Source: Shewanella mangrovisoli
GTDB lineage: Bacteria > Pseudomonadota > Gammaproteobacteria > Enterobacterales > Shewanellaceae
DNA length: 64,000 nucleotides
Assembly: GCF_019457635.1 (NCBI RefSeq)
Contig: NZ_CP080412.1
Location: 1,860,001-1,924,000 of the forward strand
Reading direction: 5' to 3'
Shown here: in pieces, positions 35,349-46,070 of the stretch
Layout of the letters: every line of letters starts with the position of its first letter
Numbering within the stretch: the first letter of the stretch is position 1
Notes under the pieces: generated by a model
The model's database searches: none
Seen by the model: only the letters and a program-made list of their open reading frames with translations
What the model was told of the DNA's origin: nothing
Translations under genes and position numbers: made by a program

Positions 35349-36257
35349 TTAAGAAAATAACGTCTCTTCCAATGTGCGTCCTTTCAGCAGCATCTTGTAT
35401 TGCCAATGCTGCAGCTTAAATAAGGCGAGCAGGGCGGTTTCAAATTCATAATGGCGATTTGCCGTGTCATTCAATTGGATAACAAATACATGGGCTTGTT
35501 TTGAGGTGATATTCACTACTCCGGGTATTTGACCTACGGCTTGGATAAGCATTTCACTGTCGCAGTGTTCCATGGTGAGGGTGAGATAATCACTACCGCT
35601 GTTGGATGAGCGCATCGAAATCGATTGGCCCAGTTCACCTTTATCTAGATACAGCACTTGGTCACAGAGCTTTTCAAGCTCGTCCAAGTTATGCGAGCTG
35701 ATCACAAAGGTGGTTGTGGGCGAGAGCGTTCTGACGAGTTCACGGATTTTCTTGGCATTGGCGGGATCGAGTCCTGCGGTAGGCTCGTCGAGTAATACCA
35801 GCTTAGGTGAGCCGATTAATGCTTGGGCAATCGCCACACGTTTACTCATCCCATGGCTTAGGCTCGGTGGTTTTTGCTGCGCCACCTCGGCTAAGTCCAC
35901 TAAATTCAGTACTCGCAGGGCTTCTTGATTTGCCTGCATGCTATCCATCCCTTGTAGACGCGCAAAGAAGCTTAACTGGCTGATAATGGTTAAATTGGGA
36001 TCGAGCGTTGCATCCTGTGGCAGGGCAGCAATTTGCCCTAATAATGCTGGACTATTGGGCGCTTCTCCCAGAATGCGCACTGTGCCCGCGCTTGGGGTGA
36101 GATAACCACAGAACAGGCTAAACAGTGTGGTTTTACCTGCACCGTTAGGGCCTACCAAGGCGATCGGCGCTCCCGCTTCGAGGGTTAAGTTAACGTTATT
36201 GAGCGCTTTTTTACTGCCATAGTGTTTGGACAGTCCTTGGCATTGAATGAGGATCAT
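35349..36257 (-). CDS. ABC transporter ATP-binding protein (ABC-2 type)
   Basis: A 302-residue nucleotide-binding subunit: Walker A GPNGAGKTT (36-44), signature LSHGMSKR (a variant of LSGGQ), Walker B LVLLDEPTAGLDP, then the switch His in FVISSHNLDELE. The C-terminal 80 residues are a regulatory extension common in CcmA/NatA-type exporters. Together with the overlapping permease gene downstream on the same strand order (permease first) it forms an ABC-2 exporter. The substrate is unknown. Confidence 0.88.
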   Translation of the reverse strand: MILIQCQGLSKHYGSKKALNNVNLTLEAGAPIALVGPNGAGKTTLFSLFCGYLTPSAGTVRILGEAPNSPALLGQIAALPQDATLDPNLTIISQLSFFARLQGMDSMQANQEALRVLNLVDLAEVAQQKPPSLSHGMSKRVAIAQALIGSPKLVLLDEPTAGLDPANAKKIRELVRTLSPTTTFVISSHNLDELEKLCDQVLYLDKGELGQSISMRSSNSGSDYLTLTMEHCDSEMLIQAVGQIPGVVNITSKQAHVFVIQLNDTANRHYEFETALLALFKLQHWQYKMLLKGRTLEETLFS

Positions 36258-37084
36258 AGTTGACTCCTTTGGATATAAACGCGGCCAAGGAATAAGGCGA
36301 ATGCGGTTTGTAATAGCGGGATTGGTGCGTAGGCAAAGCTATTGAGTCCATTGGTGTTGACCATGTTCGACAGTTGAGCGCCCGGTAATATCCATTGTAA
36401 ACCTTCAAATAAGCTGGATTGATTACCCAAAATCAATAGTGCAATTGAGACGACGGTCCACAAGATGGTGGCGAGCACCATAGCCTGTCTTGCCGTGTTG
36501 GCATAGAGGGACAATAGGGTCATCACCGCGGTAAAGGGTAAAATCACGATAACCAAGTTGACGCCGACCAAGGCACCAGACGTTAATGCGGGTAATAACA
36601 AGCCTATATCGCGAGTAAGTGCCAGTGCTATGGTGGCGAGTATGGTCAATAAGATCAGTAGACCTTGGATCAAGATTTGCCCCAAAAAGCGGCCGAAGAG
36701 CAGGCTGTCTTTGCTGGTTCTTAGGGTATAGAAGCGCAATGTGCCGCGGGATTTGTCTGAGGAGAACTGATCGGCGGCAATCAAAATACTGAACATGGGA
36801 AACAGATACAGCGCAAAACACCAGAAGATGGCCATTTCTGCCACGGGCCAGTCAAACAGTACATTGAGTGCTTGGTTGCCTAAGAGACCGTCGATCAAAT
36901 CTTTGATATTGGGCTGCATCAATAGGGTCGAAGCGCCTTGGATGGGGTAGAGCAATAGTATGCCCCACACTAATGCAAAGGCGATCAGGGCGATAATCCC
37001 GCGAAGGTTAAATAGAAATTTTCGACATTCAAAGCCAGCGATCAAAAGCATGTTGTTGAATGTACTGGGAGCGTTCGGTGTCAT
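36254..37084 (-). CDS. ABC-2 type transporter permease
   Basis: A 276-residue integral membrane protein with about six transmembrane helices and the conserved ABC-2 loop region (DQFSSDKSRGTLRFYTLRTSKDSLLFGRFLG), which couples to the ATPase. Its stop overlaps the ATPase start by 4 nt. ATG 37084 is preferred; the frame can be extended to a TTG at 37114 with no ribosome binding site. yceH lies 87 nt upstream and may be co-transcribed. Confidence 0.85.
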   Translation of the reverse strand: MTPNAPSTFNNMLLIAGFECRKFLFNLRGIIALIAFALVWGILLLYPIQGASTLLMQPNIKDLIDGLLGNQALNVLFDWPVAEMAIFWCFALYLFPMFSILIAADQFSSDKSRGTLRFYTLRTSKDSLLFGRFLGQILIQGLLILLTILATIALALTRDIGLLLPALTSGALVGVNLVIVILPFTAVMTLLSLYANTARQAMVLATILWTVVSIALLILGNQSSLFEGLQWILPGAQLSNMVNTNGLNSFAYAPIPLLQTAFALFLGRVYIQRSQL

Positions 37085-37171
37085 TCGCTGTCTCGTCAGT
37101 GAGTGAGCGGACAAACATTCACGTTAGTCATCATTAAGAGCGACCATTCGCGAAAGTCGTCCGCAGCGCGG

Positions 37172-37837
37172 TTAGGATAAAGAAGCGATAAGCGAGTCTA
37201 ACTTATCTTTAAGTTCAGCCACTTGCTCTTCAAGCTGCGTGACTCTTGCTTCCAGTTGTTGTCTATCCTGCTCGTTTAACGGGTGTGCATCTGCATTGGT
37301 GGCACTGGTGAATGACGCGGCGCTAATTTGCTCAGCACCTTGGGAGAACAGCTCAGTGTAACGGCATTCACGCTTACCCGGCTCCCGTGGCAGTTGGGCT
37401 AGCACGGGTTTATCTCGCTCCATCAATTGCTTAATGCAGGCTTCCACTTCGAGCACATCTTTAAAGTCATGCAGCCTGTTGCTGCGGGTACGCAATTCGC
37501 CTGGCGTTTGTGGGCCGCGAAGTAGCAGCAAACAGACAATGGCTACCGCCGCGCTGGAAAGTTGTAACTCGCTAAATTCGGTGTTGCAGAATCTGTGCTT
37601 ATATTTGACGACTCGGCTACCAAAGCCGGATTGCTCGCTGATTAAGCGCTTTTTATTCAACGAATCGAGGGCATCTTGAACCTGCGCCTCACTTAAGTCC
37701 AATACGGGATCGCGGCTGGTTTTTTGATTACAGGCGAGGGTTAGGGCATTGAGTGAAAGCGGGTATTGCTCTGGGGTGGTGACTTCTTTTTCAAGTAGGC
37801 AACCGATAACTCTGGCTTCGTGTAACGTGAGTTCCAT
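37172..37837 (-). CDS. yceH: YceH family protein (DUF480)
   Basis: A 221-residue protein of the YceH/UPF0502 family with two winged-helix-like halves: [30 protein letters not shown], then [35 protein letters not shown]-terminal coiled coil follows ([23 protein letters not shown], about 190-217). The function is not established. GGAG lies 7-10 nt before the ATG, and the start is directly preceded by the terminator of the upstream cvfB gene, so yceH begins its own unit or depends on read-through. Confidence 0.88.
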   Translation of the reverse strand: MELTLHEARVIGCLLEKEVTTPEQYPLSLNALTLACNQKTSRDPVLDLSEAQVQDALDSLNKKRLISEQSGFGSRVVKYKHRFCNTEFSELQLSSAAVAIVCLLLLRGPQTPGELRTRSNRLHDFKDVLEVEACIKQLMERDKPVLAQLPREPGKRECRYTELFSQGAEQISAASFTSATNADAHPLNEQDRQQLEARVTQLEEQVAELKDKLDSLIASLS

Positions 37838-37850
37838 ATAAGCTCCAAAG

Positions 37851-37886
37851 AAAAAAGCATGGCTTTGTTATAACAGAGCCATGCTT
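37851..37886 (-). terminator. Terminator between cvfB and yceH
   Basis: A 16-bp stem with one T-G pair (37855-37870 with 37871-37886), essentially a long palindrome, followed on the minus strand by T6. It lies only 13 nt before the yceH start codon. Confidence 0.75.
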
Positions 37887-38003
37887 AATATCCTAGCGCT
37901 TGTCGGTAAACTGAGGTTTAAGGCAAACTATTTGTACAAATAAAGCACGAACATGGGGGCAAGAGAGTGCTAAGTCCCGTATTCGGTTGACTATTCTGCC
38001 TGA

Positions 38004-38843
38004 TCAGTCTGCTTCAGTCAGGCGTAAGCCATCATCGTCGATACTTAATTTGCCCGCTTTAAACAGGCCGCCGATGCTCTTCTTGAAGGCTTTTTTACTC
38101 ATGCCGAGTTGCTCGTAAATCACTTCGGCATCGGTTTTATCGGTCAGCGGTAAGAAGCCACCCGCTTGCTTGAGTTTTACTAAGATAATGTGCGCGTGCT
38201 TATCGAGCTCTTGCTTACTACCTTGCTGCAAGACCAGATCGATTTTGCCATCGCGGCGCACTTGTTTGATAAAACCTTTCACTCTTTGACCAAAACGCAG
38301 CTTTTGGAACACTTCATTTTGGTAAATCACGCCCCAATGGGCATGGTTAATAATGGCTTTGTAGCCTAAATCTGTGGTGCCACCGATATATAAGTCGACC
38401 TGTTGACCCACTTCGTACTGCGCCGGGGTTTTATCGAGGAACTTATCGATTTTTGATGAGGCGACAATACGTTCATCCGCACGGTTAACATGCACGTAGA
38501 CGAGGTAAGAGCGGCCTTCTTCGATGGGTTTATGCTGCTCGCCAAAGGGCAGCAGTAGATCTTTATCTAATCCCCAGTCTAAAAATGCCCCGTAGGGACC
38601 CGTTGCCACGGCTTTTAGATAGGCAAACTCACCGACTTGCGCAAGCGGTTTGCGCGTTGTGGCAATGACAATATCTTCAGAGTCCAGATATAAAAATACC
38701 TCTAGCCAGTCACCGACTTGGCAATCTTTTGGGGTGGCTTTGTTGGGCAGTAACACTTGGCCAAATTCGTGGGCATTTAAATACACACCGAAGCTTACTT
38801 GTTTTACCACCTCAAGTTTGCAGGTTTTTCCTATCTGTACCAT
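38004..38843 (-). CDS. cvfB: S1-domain RNA-binding protein, CvfB family
   Basis: A 279-residue protein with three S1-like OB folds (about 1-65, 70-135 and 145-215) and a C-terminal winged helix (AEVIYEQLGMSKKAFKKSIGGLFKAGKLSIDDDGL), the layout of the CvfB/YitL family. Members bind RNA; in Staphylococcus CvfB influences virulence gene expression. The role in this organism is unknown. It is followed by a strong terminator at 37851. Confidence 0.88.
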   Translation of the reverse strand: MVQIGKTCKLEVVKQVSFGVYLNAHEFGQVLLPNKATPKDCQVGDWLEVFLYLDSEDIVIATTRKPLAQVGEFAYLKAVATGPYGAFLDWGLDKDLLLPFGEQHKPIEEGRSYLVYVHVNRADERIVASSKIDKFLDKTPAQYEVGQQVDLYIGGTTDLGYKAIINHAHWGVIYQNEVFQKLRFGQRVKGFIKQVRRDGKIDLVLQQGSKQELDKHAHIILVKLKQAGGFLPLTDKTDAEVIYEQLGMSKKAFKKSIGGLFKAGKLSIDDDGLRLTEAD

Positions 38844-39278
38844 GTAGCTCTCTATCTATAGATGTCATTCGGCGGTGATTATAACCGCTTTATCCGTAAA
38901 CGGCAGCTTCCAGTTCGGCTTTTAGGTTTGCACTTTAGGATTAATGGCTTAATAGCCGTTAAAAATCATGCCGACGCTGAGATTGTTAGCCATTTATTCT
39001 GCAAGCCTATTAAAAAATATTGAACGTATTAAAAGTAAGATTATTATCCAAGCTATTAATTTATAAGAATTAATCATGCATTAGGCAGTCATCCCTGTTA
39101 ATGGGGTGTTTGTTATATTTTAATGAAAAATATTAAATGAGATTCTTGCTTGCATTCTGTGACATTGCGCGGTTTAATTGCGCCGTTTAACGACTTCGCT
39201 CGTTACAGACATGACAAATATTACGTGAGTTGTAATGGTTTTATGGTTCACAGGTCATTAACCGTGTAACGTACAATT
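38844..39278. other. Divergent region cvfB / speA leader
   Basis: About 435 nt without a gene. It is AT-rich from 38990 to 39150 and presumably contains the cvfB promoter and control sites of the speA leader. I could not assign specific sites. Confidence 0.4.
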
Positions 39279-39284
39279 TATAAT
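39279..39284 (+). promoter_or_regulatory. Candidate -10 element of the speA leader
   Basis: Perfect TATAAT; the -35 region (cattaa at 17 nt) is poor, so an activator may be needed. Initiation near 39291 would give a leader of about 640 nt. Confidence 0.45.
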
Positions 39285-39317
39285 GGTTACATGGGGTTAA
39301 GAGGAATTGTTTAGCTA

Positions 39318-39470
39318 ATGCACAAGCATCCATTTTTTGCTCTTTGCCTAAAAGCATCACAATGTCAGCGCTCAATCGTTGTGCCCTATGACGATACCAG
39401 CCTTAAACATCTCACGTTAATCCGTATCAATTCTGGCCGCGAAGAAGCCAACAGTCCCCTGTTACAATAA
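39318..39470 (+). CDS. Candidate upstream ORF 1 in the speA leader (50 aa)
   Basis: An ATG with AGAGGAA about 11 nt upstream opens a 50-residue frame beginning MHKHPFFALCL and ending NSPLLQ. It lies about 27 nt after the inferred transcription start. No family is recognised. It might be a leader peptide, a small protein or chance; conservation across Shewanella would decide. Confidence 0.35.
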   Translation: MHKHPFFALCLKASQCQRSIVVPYDDTSLKHLTLIRINSGREEANSPLLQ

Positions 39471-39695
39471 TCTTGCCTGTTATTAGGTGCGCTCGGTCTT
39501 GCCTAGCCGCTTAATATGTAATGTTGTTCCTTTAGTGTTACCTGTTGTTGTAGACATGCTTAAAACCCCTTGTTAGTGAATTTTGGGTCTTGAGCTGTGA
39601 TGCGACGCCTAACGTTAGGGTTTTGGGTGTTTTTTAACCTCAAAGCGCGCTAAGGTTAATGCCATTGGTGAGAAACCTTGGCGATAAAGGGTGAT

Positions 39696-39794
39696 ATGAA
39701 CGCAATCTCCTACCATCGCCAAAGTAATAAGAATCTGGGGTCTACCCCGGCTGCGTTAAGGAAAAACGCATCAATGTCACCTAAGCTGGGTTGA
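39696..39794 (+). CDS. Candidate upstream ORF 2 in the speA leader (32 aa)
   Basis: An ATG with AAAGGG spaced 7 nt upstream, the best ribosome binding site in the leader, opens a 32-residue basic frame (starts MNAISYHRQ, ends MSPKLG). Its stop codon overlaps GGGTT at 39788-39792, a sequence that could compete for the 3' arm of the terminator at 39859-39915. That arrangement suits a regulatory leader peptide. Not recognised as a known peptide. Confidence 0.4.
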   Translation: MNAISYHRQSNKNLGSTPAALRKNASMSPKLG

Positions 39795-39836
39795 TTTTGC
39801 TGCATTAAATAGGGTGAGTTCATCCTAATTGTATGT

Positions 39837-39858
39837 CAGGTAAATATATGTTTTACCT
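39837..39858 (+). promoter_or_regulatory. Hairpin in the speA leader
   Basis: Arms caggtaaa (39837-39844) and tttacctg (39852-39859) directly precede the terminator stem and share one base with it, so the two may compete or stack. Confidence 0.5.
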
Positions 39859-39915
39859 GGGTTTGTCGAACGGGCGGTCGTGCAAGAATGCAGTGGCCGT
39901 TTAACCCATTTTTTT
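39859..39915 (+). terminator. Putative attenuator terminator upstream of speA
   Basis: Nested stem GGGTT (39859-39863) with AACCC (39903-39907) and AACGG with CCGTT inside, capped by TGCA/TGCA, followed by T7 at 39909-39915. It ends 19 nt before the speA ATG, in the same direction as the gene, so speA expression requires read-through. Confidence 0.6.
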
Positions 39916-39928
39916 ATAGACGGGCTAA

Positions 39929-41848
<1,920 letters not shown>

Positions 41849-41861
41849 TATTGAGTGTGTT

Positions 41862-41899
41862 AAAAAAGTCAGCCTAGGGACACTTAGGCTGACTTTTTG
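41862..41899 (+). terminator. Terminator after speA
   Basis: Stem aaaaagtcagccta with taggctgacttttt, 8-nt loop region, T5. Confidence 0.85.
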
Positions 41900-42146
41900 T
41901 TTTTATGGCCCGTTGTTTTTGGCTAGCGAGTTGTAAAGGTGAGTGCGTTGCAAGGCTGTCACCTTGTAAAAGCAAGCTCGGTGGTTTTATTGCGGCGTGA
42001 GTCGTGTAAAAATAGCCGCACAAAATTGATGGGGTACCAGTCTTAAAATGAGTGCGTTCACTTAAGTCAGCGTTGCCAGTGAAGCATGAAGGATTGCAAT
42101 ACCAATAGATGCCCAAACACAGGGATAAGATGAGGCGTACGGCTTG

Positions 42147-43118
42147 ATGTTTTTTGAAGGCGCGGAAAAAAAGCTTGAGATCAGACTCACTCCCAAGATG
42201 GCGTCACTACGGCAACGAGAGTACGGCTTTTGGTCAACCTTAGTGGCCTGCGCCAATGCGGAAATCCTGTCCACAATCAGTAATCCTACCTGCGATGCCT
42301 ATCTGCTGAGTGAATCCAGTCTGTTCGTCTGGGATGATAAAATTCTGCTAGTCACCTGCGGTAATAGCACTCTAGTAGATGCCGCCTGCCATTTTATCAA
42401 CGCCTTAGGTGTGGAGCACATTGCCGCACTCTGTTATCAGCGCAAGAATGAATACCAAGCCCTGCGACAAAGCACGAGCTTTGTGGACGATATCGCGAAA
42501 TTACGGACCTTAATCCCTGGCAAAGCCTTTCGAGTGGGCCATTTAGACTCACATCATCACTATCTGTTTTGTACTGACAATCAGTTTTGCTCTGATGGTC
42601 TGTTTAGCACTGACAAGCAAACTGTATCCTCAACCGAGACTTGTCTTGAATTGATGATGTACCACATCCGTGGCGAGCTTGCCGATTATCTCAAGCAACC
42701 GACACAAACTGAACTGGGGATTTATCAGCGGCTTGGATTTCAGCAACTTTTCGGCGATTTTCAGTTCGATATGCATTGTTTTCAGCCTGCTGGGTTTTCG
42801 TTGAATGCGATACGTGGGACAGACTATGTTACCTTGCATATCACCCCATCTCTGGGGCAAGGTGAGCATTCCTATGTGAGCTTCGAGACTAATCTCGATT
42901 TAGCGACTTATCCCCTGCCCGTCGTGGCGCGGCTAGTGGATTTATTCTCTCCAATCAGTTGGGATTTGATTAGTTTTAATCAGCCTATCCTAACCGAAGG
43001 ATTCCCAGAGCATCTGTGTCTTGGCCAAGCCGTGGTCACCACAGCATCTGGAGGGGAGATCACCTTTAGTCATTACCAACAGCTTGAAACCCAAGTGTTA
43101 GAGCCCGAGTTTATGTAG
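42147..43118 (+). CDS. S-adenosylmethionine decarboxylase, eukaryotic-type
   Basis: A 323-residue pyruvoyl enzyme providing decarboxylated AdoMet for spermidine synthesis. It is clearly of the eukaryotic class, not the short E. coli SpeD or Bacillus SpeH types: N-terminal FFEGAEKKLEI (human FFEGTEKLLEV), self-cleavage site Glu56-Ser57 in YLLSESSLFV, catalytic Cys71 in TCGNSTL, then FQPAGFSLNAI and LHITP...SYVSFETN holding the Ser and His used in processing. The start is ATG 42147, or TTG 42144 with better spaced GAGG. It lies beside speA, so the locus covers both polyamine branches; no spermidine synthase is seen in the window. Confidence 0.9.
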   Translation: MFFEGAEKKLEIRLTPKMASLRQREYGFWSTLVACANAEILSTISNPTCDAYLLSESSLFVWDDKILLVTCGNSTLVDAACHFINALGVEHIAALCYQRKNEYQALRQSTSFVDDIAKLRTLIPGKAFRVGHLDSHHHYLFCTDNQFCSDGLFSTDKQTVSSTETCLELMMYHIRGELADYLKQPTQTELGIYQRLGFQQLFGDFQFDMHCFQPAGFSLNAIRGTDYVTLHITPSLGQGEHSYVSFETNLDLATYPLPVVARLVDLFSPISWDLISFNQPILTEGFPEHLCLGQAVVTTASGGEITFSHYQQLETQVLEPEFM

Positions 43119-43204
43119 TGGCAAACCTTAGTGGGTTTCGCCTGCGCCGCTTTAGTCCATCTGAGTACTATCTCAGTACCTTGCTTAAGCGCTGGATTAT
43201 CTAT

Positions 43205-43236
43205 AAAAAGCTAAGGTTAACTGCCTTGGCTTTTTT
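43205..43236 (+). terminator. Terminator after the AdoMet decarboxylase gene
   Basis: Stem agctaagg (43209-43216) with ccttggct (43224-43231), T-run. Confidence 0.7.
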
Positions 43237-43345
43237 ATTGATGGCTTAATAACAGAGCAGCGAATAGCGAGTAAGGCATGGTAAACTTGTCTTATCAGCG
43301 GATTGCACCGATGGCAATCATTGTGCGCTTGTAAAAGGAAACCCT

Positions 43346-43984
43346 ATGACAGATCTCAGTGATATTCGCCGCGAATACACCAAAGGCGGCTTAAGACGCG
43401 CAGATTTACCTCAAAATCCCATGCAGCTATTCGAGTTATGGATGACGCAAGCTCGCGATGCGCAGCTGAGCGATCCCACGGCGATGTGTGTCGCCACAGT
43501 GGATGAGCATGGTCAGCCCTACCAGCGGATTGTACTGTTAAAGCGCTTCGATGACTCGGGATTTGTGTTTTTCACTAACCTAGGCAGTCGTAAGGCGCAG
43601 CAGATAGCAACCAATAATAAAGTAAGTCTGCATTTCCCTTGGCATCCGATTGAACGCCAAGTATCGATTCTCGGCGAGGCGCAGCCACTCTCTACCGCCG
43701 AGGTGCTGAAATACTTTATGACCCGTCCCAAGGATAGCCAGATTGCCGCTTGGGTGTCACAGCAGTCGAGTAAACTGAGCGCGCGACAAGTACTCGAAGG
43801 TAAGTTCTTTGAGATGAAAGCCAAATTTGCCAAGGGCGATGTACCATTACCAAGTTTTTGGGGCGGCTACTTGGTTAAACCCTCGAGTATCGAGTTTTGG
43901 CAGGGCGGGGAGCACAGACTGCACGATCGTTTCCTCTACACTCGCCAAGCGAATGAATGGGTCATTGAACGTTTAGCACCTTAA
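43346..43984 (+). CDS. pdxH: Pyridoxamine 5'-phosphate oxidase
   Basis: A 212-residue FMN enzyme oxidising pyridoxine or pyridoxamine 5'-phosphate to pyridoxal 5'-phosphate, the last step of PLP synthesis and salvage. Recognisable parts are [32 protein letters not shown] (FMN-binding barrel), [16 protein letters not shown] and the C-terminal [17 protein letters not shown]...WVIERLAP, the family signature. AAAGGAAA precedes the ATG. yaiI begins 20 nt downstream, so the two are probably co-transcribed. SpeA two genes upstream is a PLP enzyme, but linkage may be coincidental. Confidence 0.97.
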   Translation: MTDLSDIRREYTKGGLRRADLPQNPMQLFELWMTQARDAQLSDPTAMCVATVDEHGQPYQRIVLLKRFDDSGFVFFTNLGSRKAQQIATNNKVSLHFPWHPIERQVSILGEAQPLSTAEVLKYFMTRPKDSQIAAWVSQQSSKLSARQVLEGKFFEMKAKFAKGDVPLPSFWGGYLVKPSSIEFWQGGEHRLHDRFLYTRQANEWVIERLAP

Positions 43985-44004
43985 TGGTCTTTAGGAGCGT
44001 AAGC

Positions 44005-44457
44005 GTGGGACAGTATAAGATTTGGGTCGATGCCGATGCCTGCCCAAACCCGATTAAAGAGATTTTATTTCGCGCGGCTGAGCGTAAATCACTGCCATTA
44101 GTGTTGGTGGCGAACCAAATGTTGCGGGTGCCGCCATCGCCCTATATCAGTCAAGTGCGTGTCGGCTCAGGCTTTGATGTGGCAGACCAATACATTGTCG
44201 ACCATGTTGAGCCCACGCATTTAGTGATCACCGCCGATATCCCGTTAGCGGCGCAAGTGATTGAAAAGGGGGCGCTGGCGCTCAATCCTCGCGGCGAACT
44301 CTACACCACTGACAATATTCGCCAAAAACTGACGATGCGCGATTTTATGGAAGATTTACGTTCATCGGGCGTACACACGGGTGGCCCAGATGCGTTATCG
44401 GCGGCGGATAAGCAGGCTTTTGCCAATAGTTTAGATAAGTGGTTGGTGCGAGTTTAA
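44005..44457 (+). CDS. yaiI: YaiI/YqxD family protein (UPF0178)
   Basis: A 150-residue protein of the UPF0178 family, which has a PIN-like fold: the opening [23 protein letters not shown], the [12 protein letters not shown] segment, [17 protein letters not shown] and LNPRGELYT are characteristic. Conserved acidic residues suggest nuclease activity, but no activity is established. The GTG at 44005 is taken as the start because AGGAG is 8-12 nt upstream and the family begins right there; an ATG at 43984 overlaps the pdxH stop but has no binding site. Confidence 0.9.
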   Translation: MGQYKIWVDADACPNPIKEILFRAAERKSLPLVLVANQMLRVPPSPYISQVRVGSGFDVADQYIVDHVEPTHLVITADIPLAAQVIEKGALALNPRGELYTTDNIRQKLTMRDFMEDLRSSGVHTGGPDALSAADKQAFANSLDKWLVRV

Positions 44458-44608
44458 CGATAGTTAACTGGTCGCTAATTAAGAAAAAGAGTATCTTTAG
44501 CGAGACTTAGGTGATCTTTGTCACAGATTGTCTGAGTGATTTGGCGGTTACTCGCGTGTTATCGGGTAACTGTCTTGCCTTTAAACTCACTGATTGAGGA
44601 TAGATACA

Positions 44609-45184
44609 ATGAAAAAATGGATAGGAATCGCGGCATTATCGACGCTGGTTAGTTTTAGTTGTGCGGCCCAGTGGCAAGTGATGGAGCAGGATTCTCGGGT
44701 CAGTTTTGTATCAGTAAAAAAGGGTGATATCGCTGAAGTTCACCACTTTAAGCAACTCAATGGTGTACTTAAAGATAATGGTCAATTTGAATTAACCATT
44801 CCACTGATGAGCGTGGCGACAGGTATCGAAGTGCGCGATGAGCGTATGCAAAACCTGTTGTTTGAAGTGTCCTTGTATCCCGAGTTGAAATTAAGCTCGC
44901 AGGTGGATACTAAGATGCTCAAAGATCTTGCCGTGGGTGAGTCCAAGGTTGCTGACATCGATGGGAAAATTTCCCTCCATGGCAAACAACAAACGAAAAC
45001 TTTTTCGGTAATTTTAACCAAAGTATCTGATAATAAACTGATGGTTAGCAGTTTTCAGCCGATAATAGTCAATGCTAACGAATTCGATTTGGTCTCGGGT
45101 GTGGATAAATTGCGTGATATCGCGGGTTTATCTAGTATTAGCCAAGCCGTTCCTGTGTCGTTTGTACTAACCTTAACAAAGTAA
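44609..45184 (+). CDS. YceI family periplasmic protein
   Basis: A 191-residue exported protein with a signal peptide (MKKWIGIAALSTLVSFSCAA) and a YceI-like lipocalin-type beta-barrel: WQVMEQDSRVSFVSVKKGDIAEVHHF, then LTIPLMSVATGIEVRDERMQNLLF and the IDGKISLHGKQQTKTFSV segment. Relatives bind polyisoprenoids. The start at 44609 is set by GAGGA 9-13 nt upstream and the signal peptide. It is probably monocistronic. Confidence 0.88.
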   Translation: MKKWIGIAALSTLVSFSCAAQWQVMEQDSRVSFVSVKKGDIAEVHHFKQLNGVLKDNGQFELTIPLMSVATGIEVRDERMQNLLFEVSLYPELKLSSQVDTKMLKDLAVGESKVADIDGKISLHGKQQTKTFSVILTKVSDNKLMVSSFQPIIVNANEFDLVSGVDKLRDIAGLSSISQAVPVSFVLTLTK

Positions 45185-45344
45185 CAGCGATAAGATTGGC
45201 TTAGATCAATACGTCAGCTCTCCAGTTCGAGATATGGTTAGTGAGTGGCTGACGTGCAAATCTTTATATCGACCACTTTATAGGTGGGTTTGGTTTTTTC
45301 AGTGTCGCTTTTGGCGATAGATTTTGGTGTGTGAAGGGTAAAAA

Positions 45345-45701
45345 ATGGTCACAGATAAAGACGGTTACATGCATTTGATCCAGTATTTGACTGAGCATCT
45401 CGGCTTGTTCGAAACGCCTGATACCCAAAATGTGTCCGATGATACTGTGATGGAGTTGTTCGAAGAGCAATTATCCGCACAGATTATTGTGGTTTGCGGC
45501 CAAAATCCTTCCCTCTCTTTTGCCGAACGCAACACCATTATCCGTGAGGTCGATGCGATTGTTTACGATCTTGAGGAAATCTTAGCCTCAGTGGCAAATC
45601 ATAGAGCCACGCCAGAGCAGACGCTGTTTATCACTGAGTTTTCAGGCCTTATCAAGAATTTATTCGATCAAGAAATTGCGAAAATTCAAGTCCATGTGTA
45701 A
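45345..45701 (+). CDS. DUF3802 family protein
   Basis: A 118-residue acidic, helical cytosolic protein resembling DUF3802, a small family I associate with Shewanella, Vibrio and relatives: YLTEHLGLFETPD, FEEQLSAQIIVVCGQNPSLSFAERNTIIREVDAIVYDLEEIL. GAAGGG precedes the ATG. No function is known, and neighbours do not suggest one. Confidence 0.65.
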   Translation: MVTDKDGYMHLIQYLTEHLGLFETPDTQNVSDDTVMELFEEQLSAQIIVVCGQNPSLSFAERNTIIREVDAIVYDLEEILASVANHRATPEQTLFITEFSGLIKNLFDQEIAKIQVHV

Positions 45702-46070
45702 TACCTTCGCTCAAGCTTAATCTTAGGATTAACCTCGTTACTTGGTTTAGTCCTATTCATTGGTTAATTATTTCCCTCATTACTTGATATCGAGCTCATT
45801 ACATAGGCTTAGTGGGTTATTGGGGGGCGTCAGTCGATGCTTTCGCTCAGGTCTTAAAGGCGCGAAGTTCATGGAACTTCACCTACCGAGCATAGTGCTA
45901 TGCTCGCGCGCAACCTTTGCATACCATCTCACCTCGTATCACAGCCGCTATCACATCCGTTTTACCTCAGTTTGAGTAAAATAATTCCCACTTTTCAAGC
46001 ATCTTCATTTACAGGGTATATCTTTACTCTATAGCCGTATTTTCTAGTGCGCTGTAAAGGGAGATGCATA
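45702..46070. other. Intergenic region with two strong hairpins
   Basis: About 370 nt without a convincing gene; an open frame at 45760-45975 crosses it but has no ribosome binding site. Two perfect hairpins sit next to each other: gaagttc-atg-gaacttc (45864-45880) and cgagcata-gtgc-tatgctcg (45887-45906), 6 nt apart. Confidence 0.5.

Noticed and set aside
41874..42116. 80-codon minus-strand frame downstream of speA
   Set aside because: Overlaps the speA terminator and has no ribosome binding site or recognisable product.
45864..45906. Guanidine-II (mini-ykkC) riboswitch
   Set aside because: Two hairpins in tandem are present, but the required ACGR loops are not, and the downstream gene is not a guanidine-related function.
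45760..45975. 71-codon open frame between DUF3802 and the SpoIIAA-like gene
   Set aside because: No ribosome binding site; its codons are laid over two perfect hairpins, so structure rather than coding explains the sequence.
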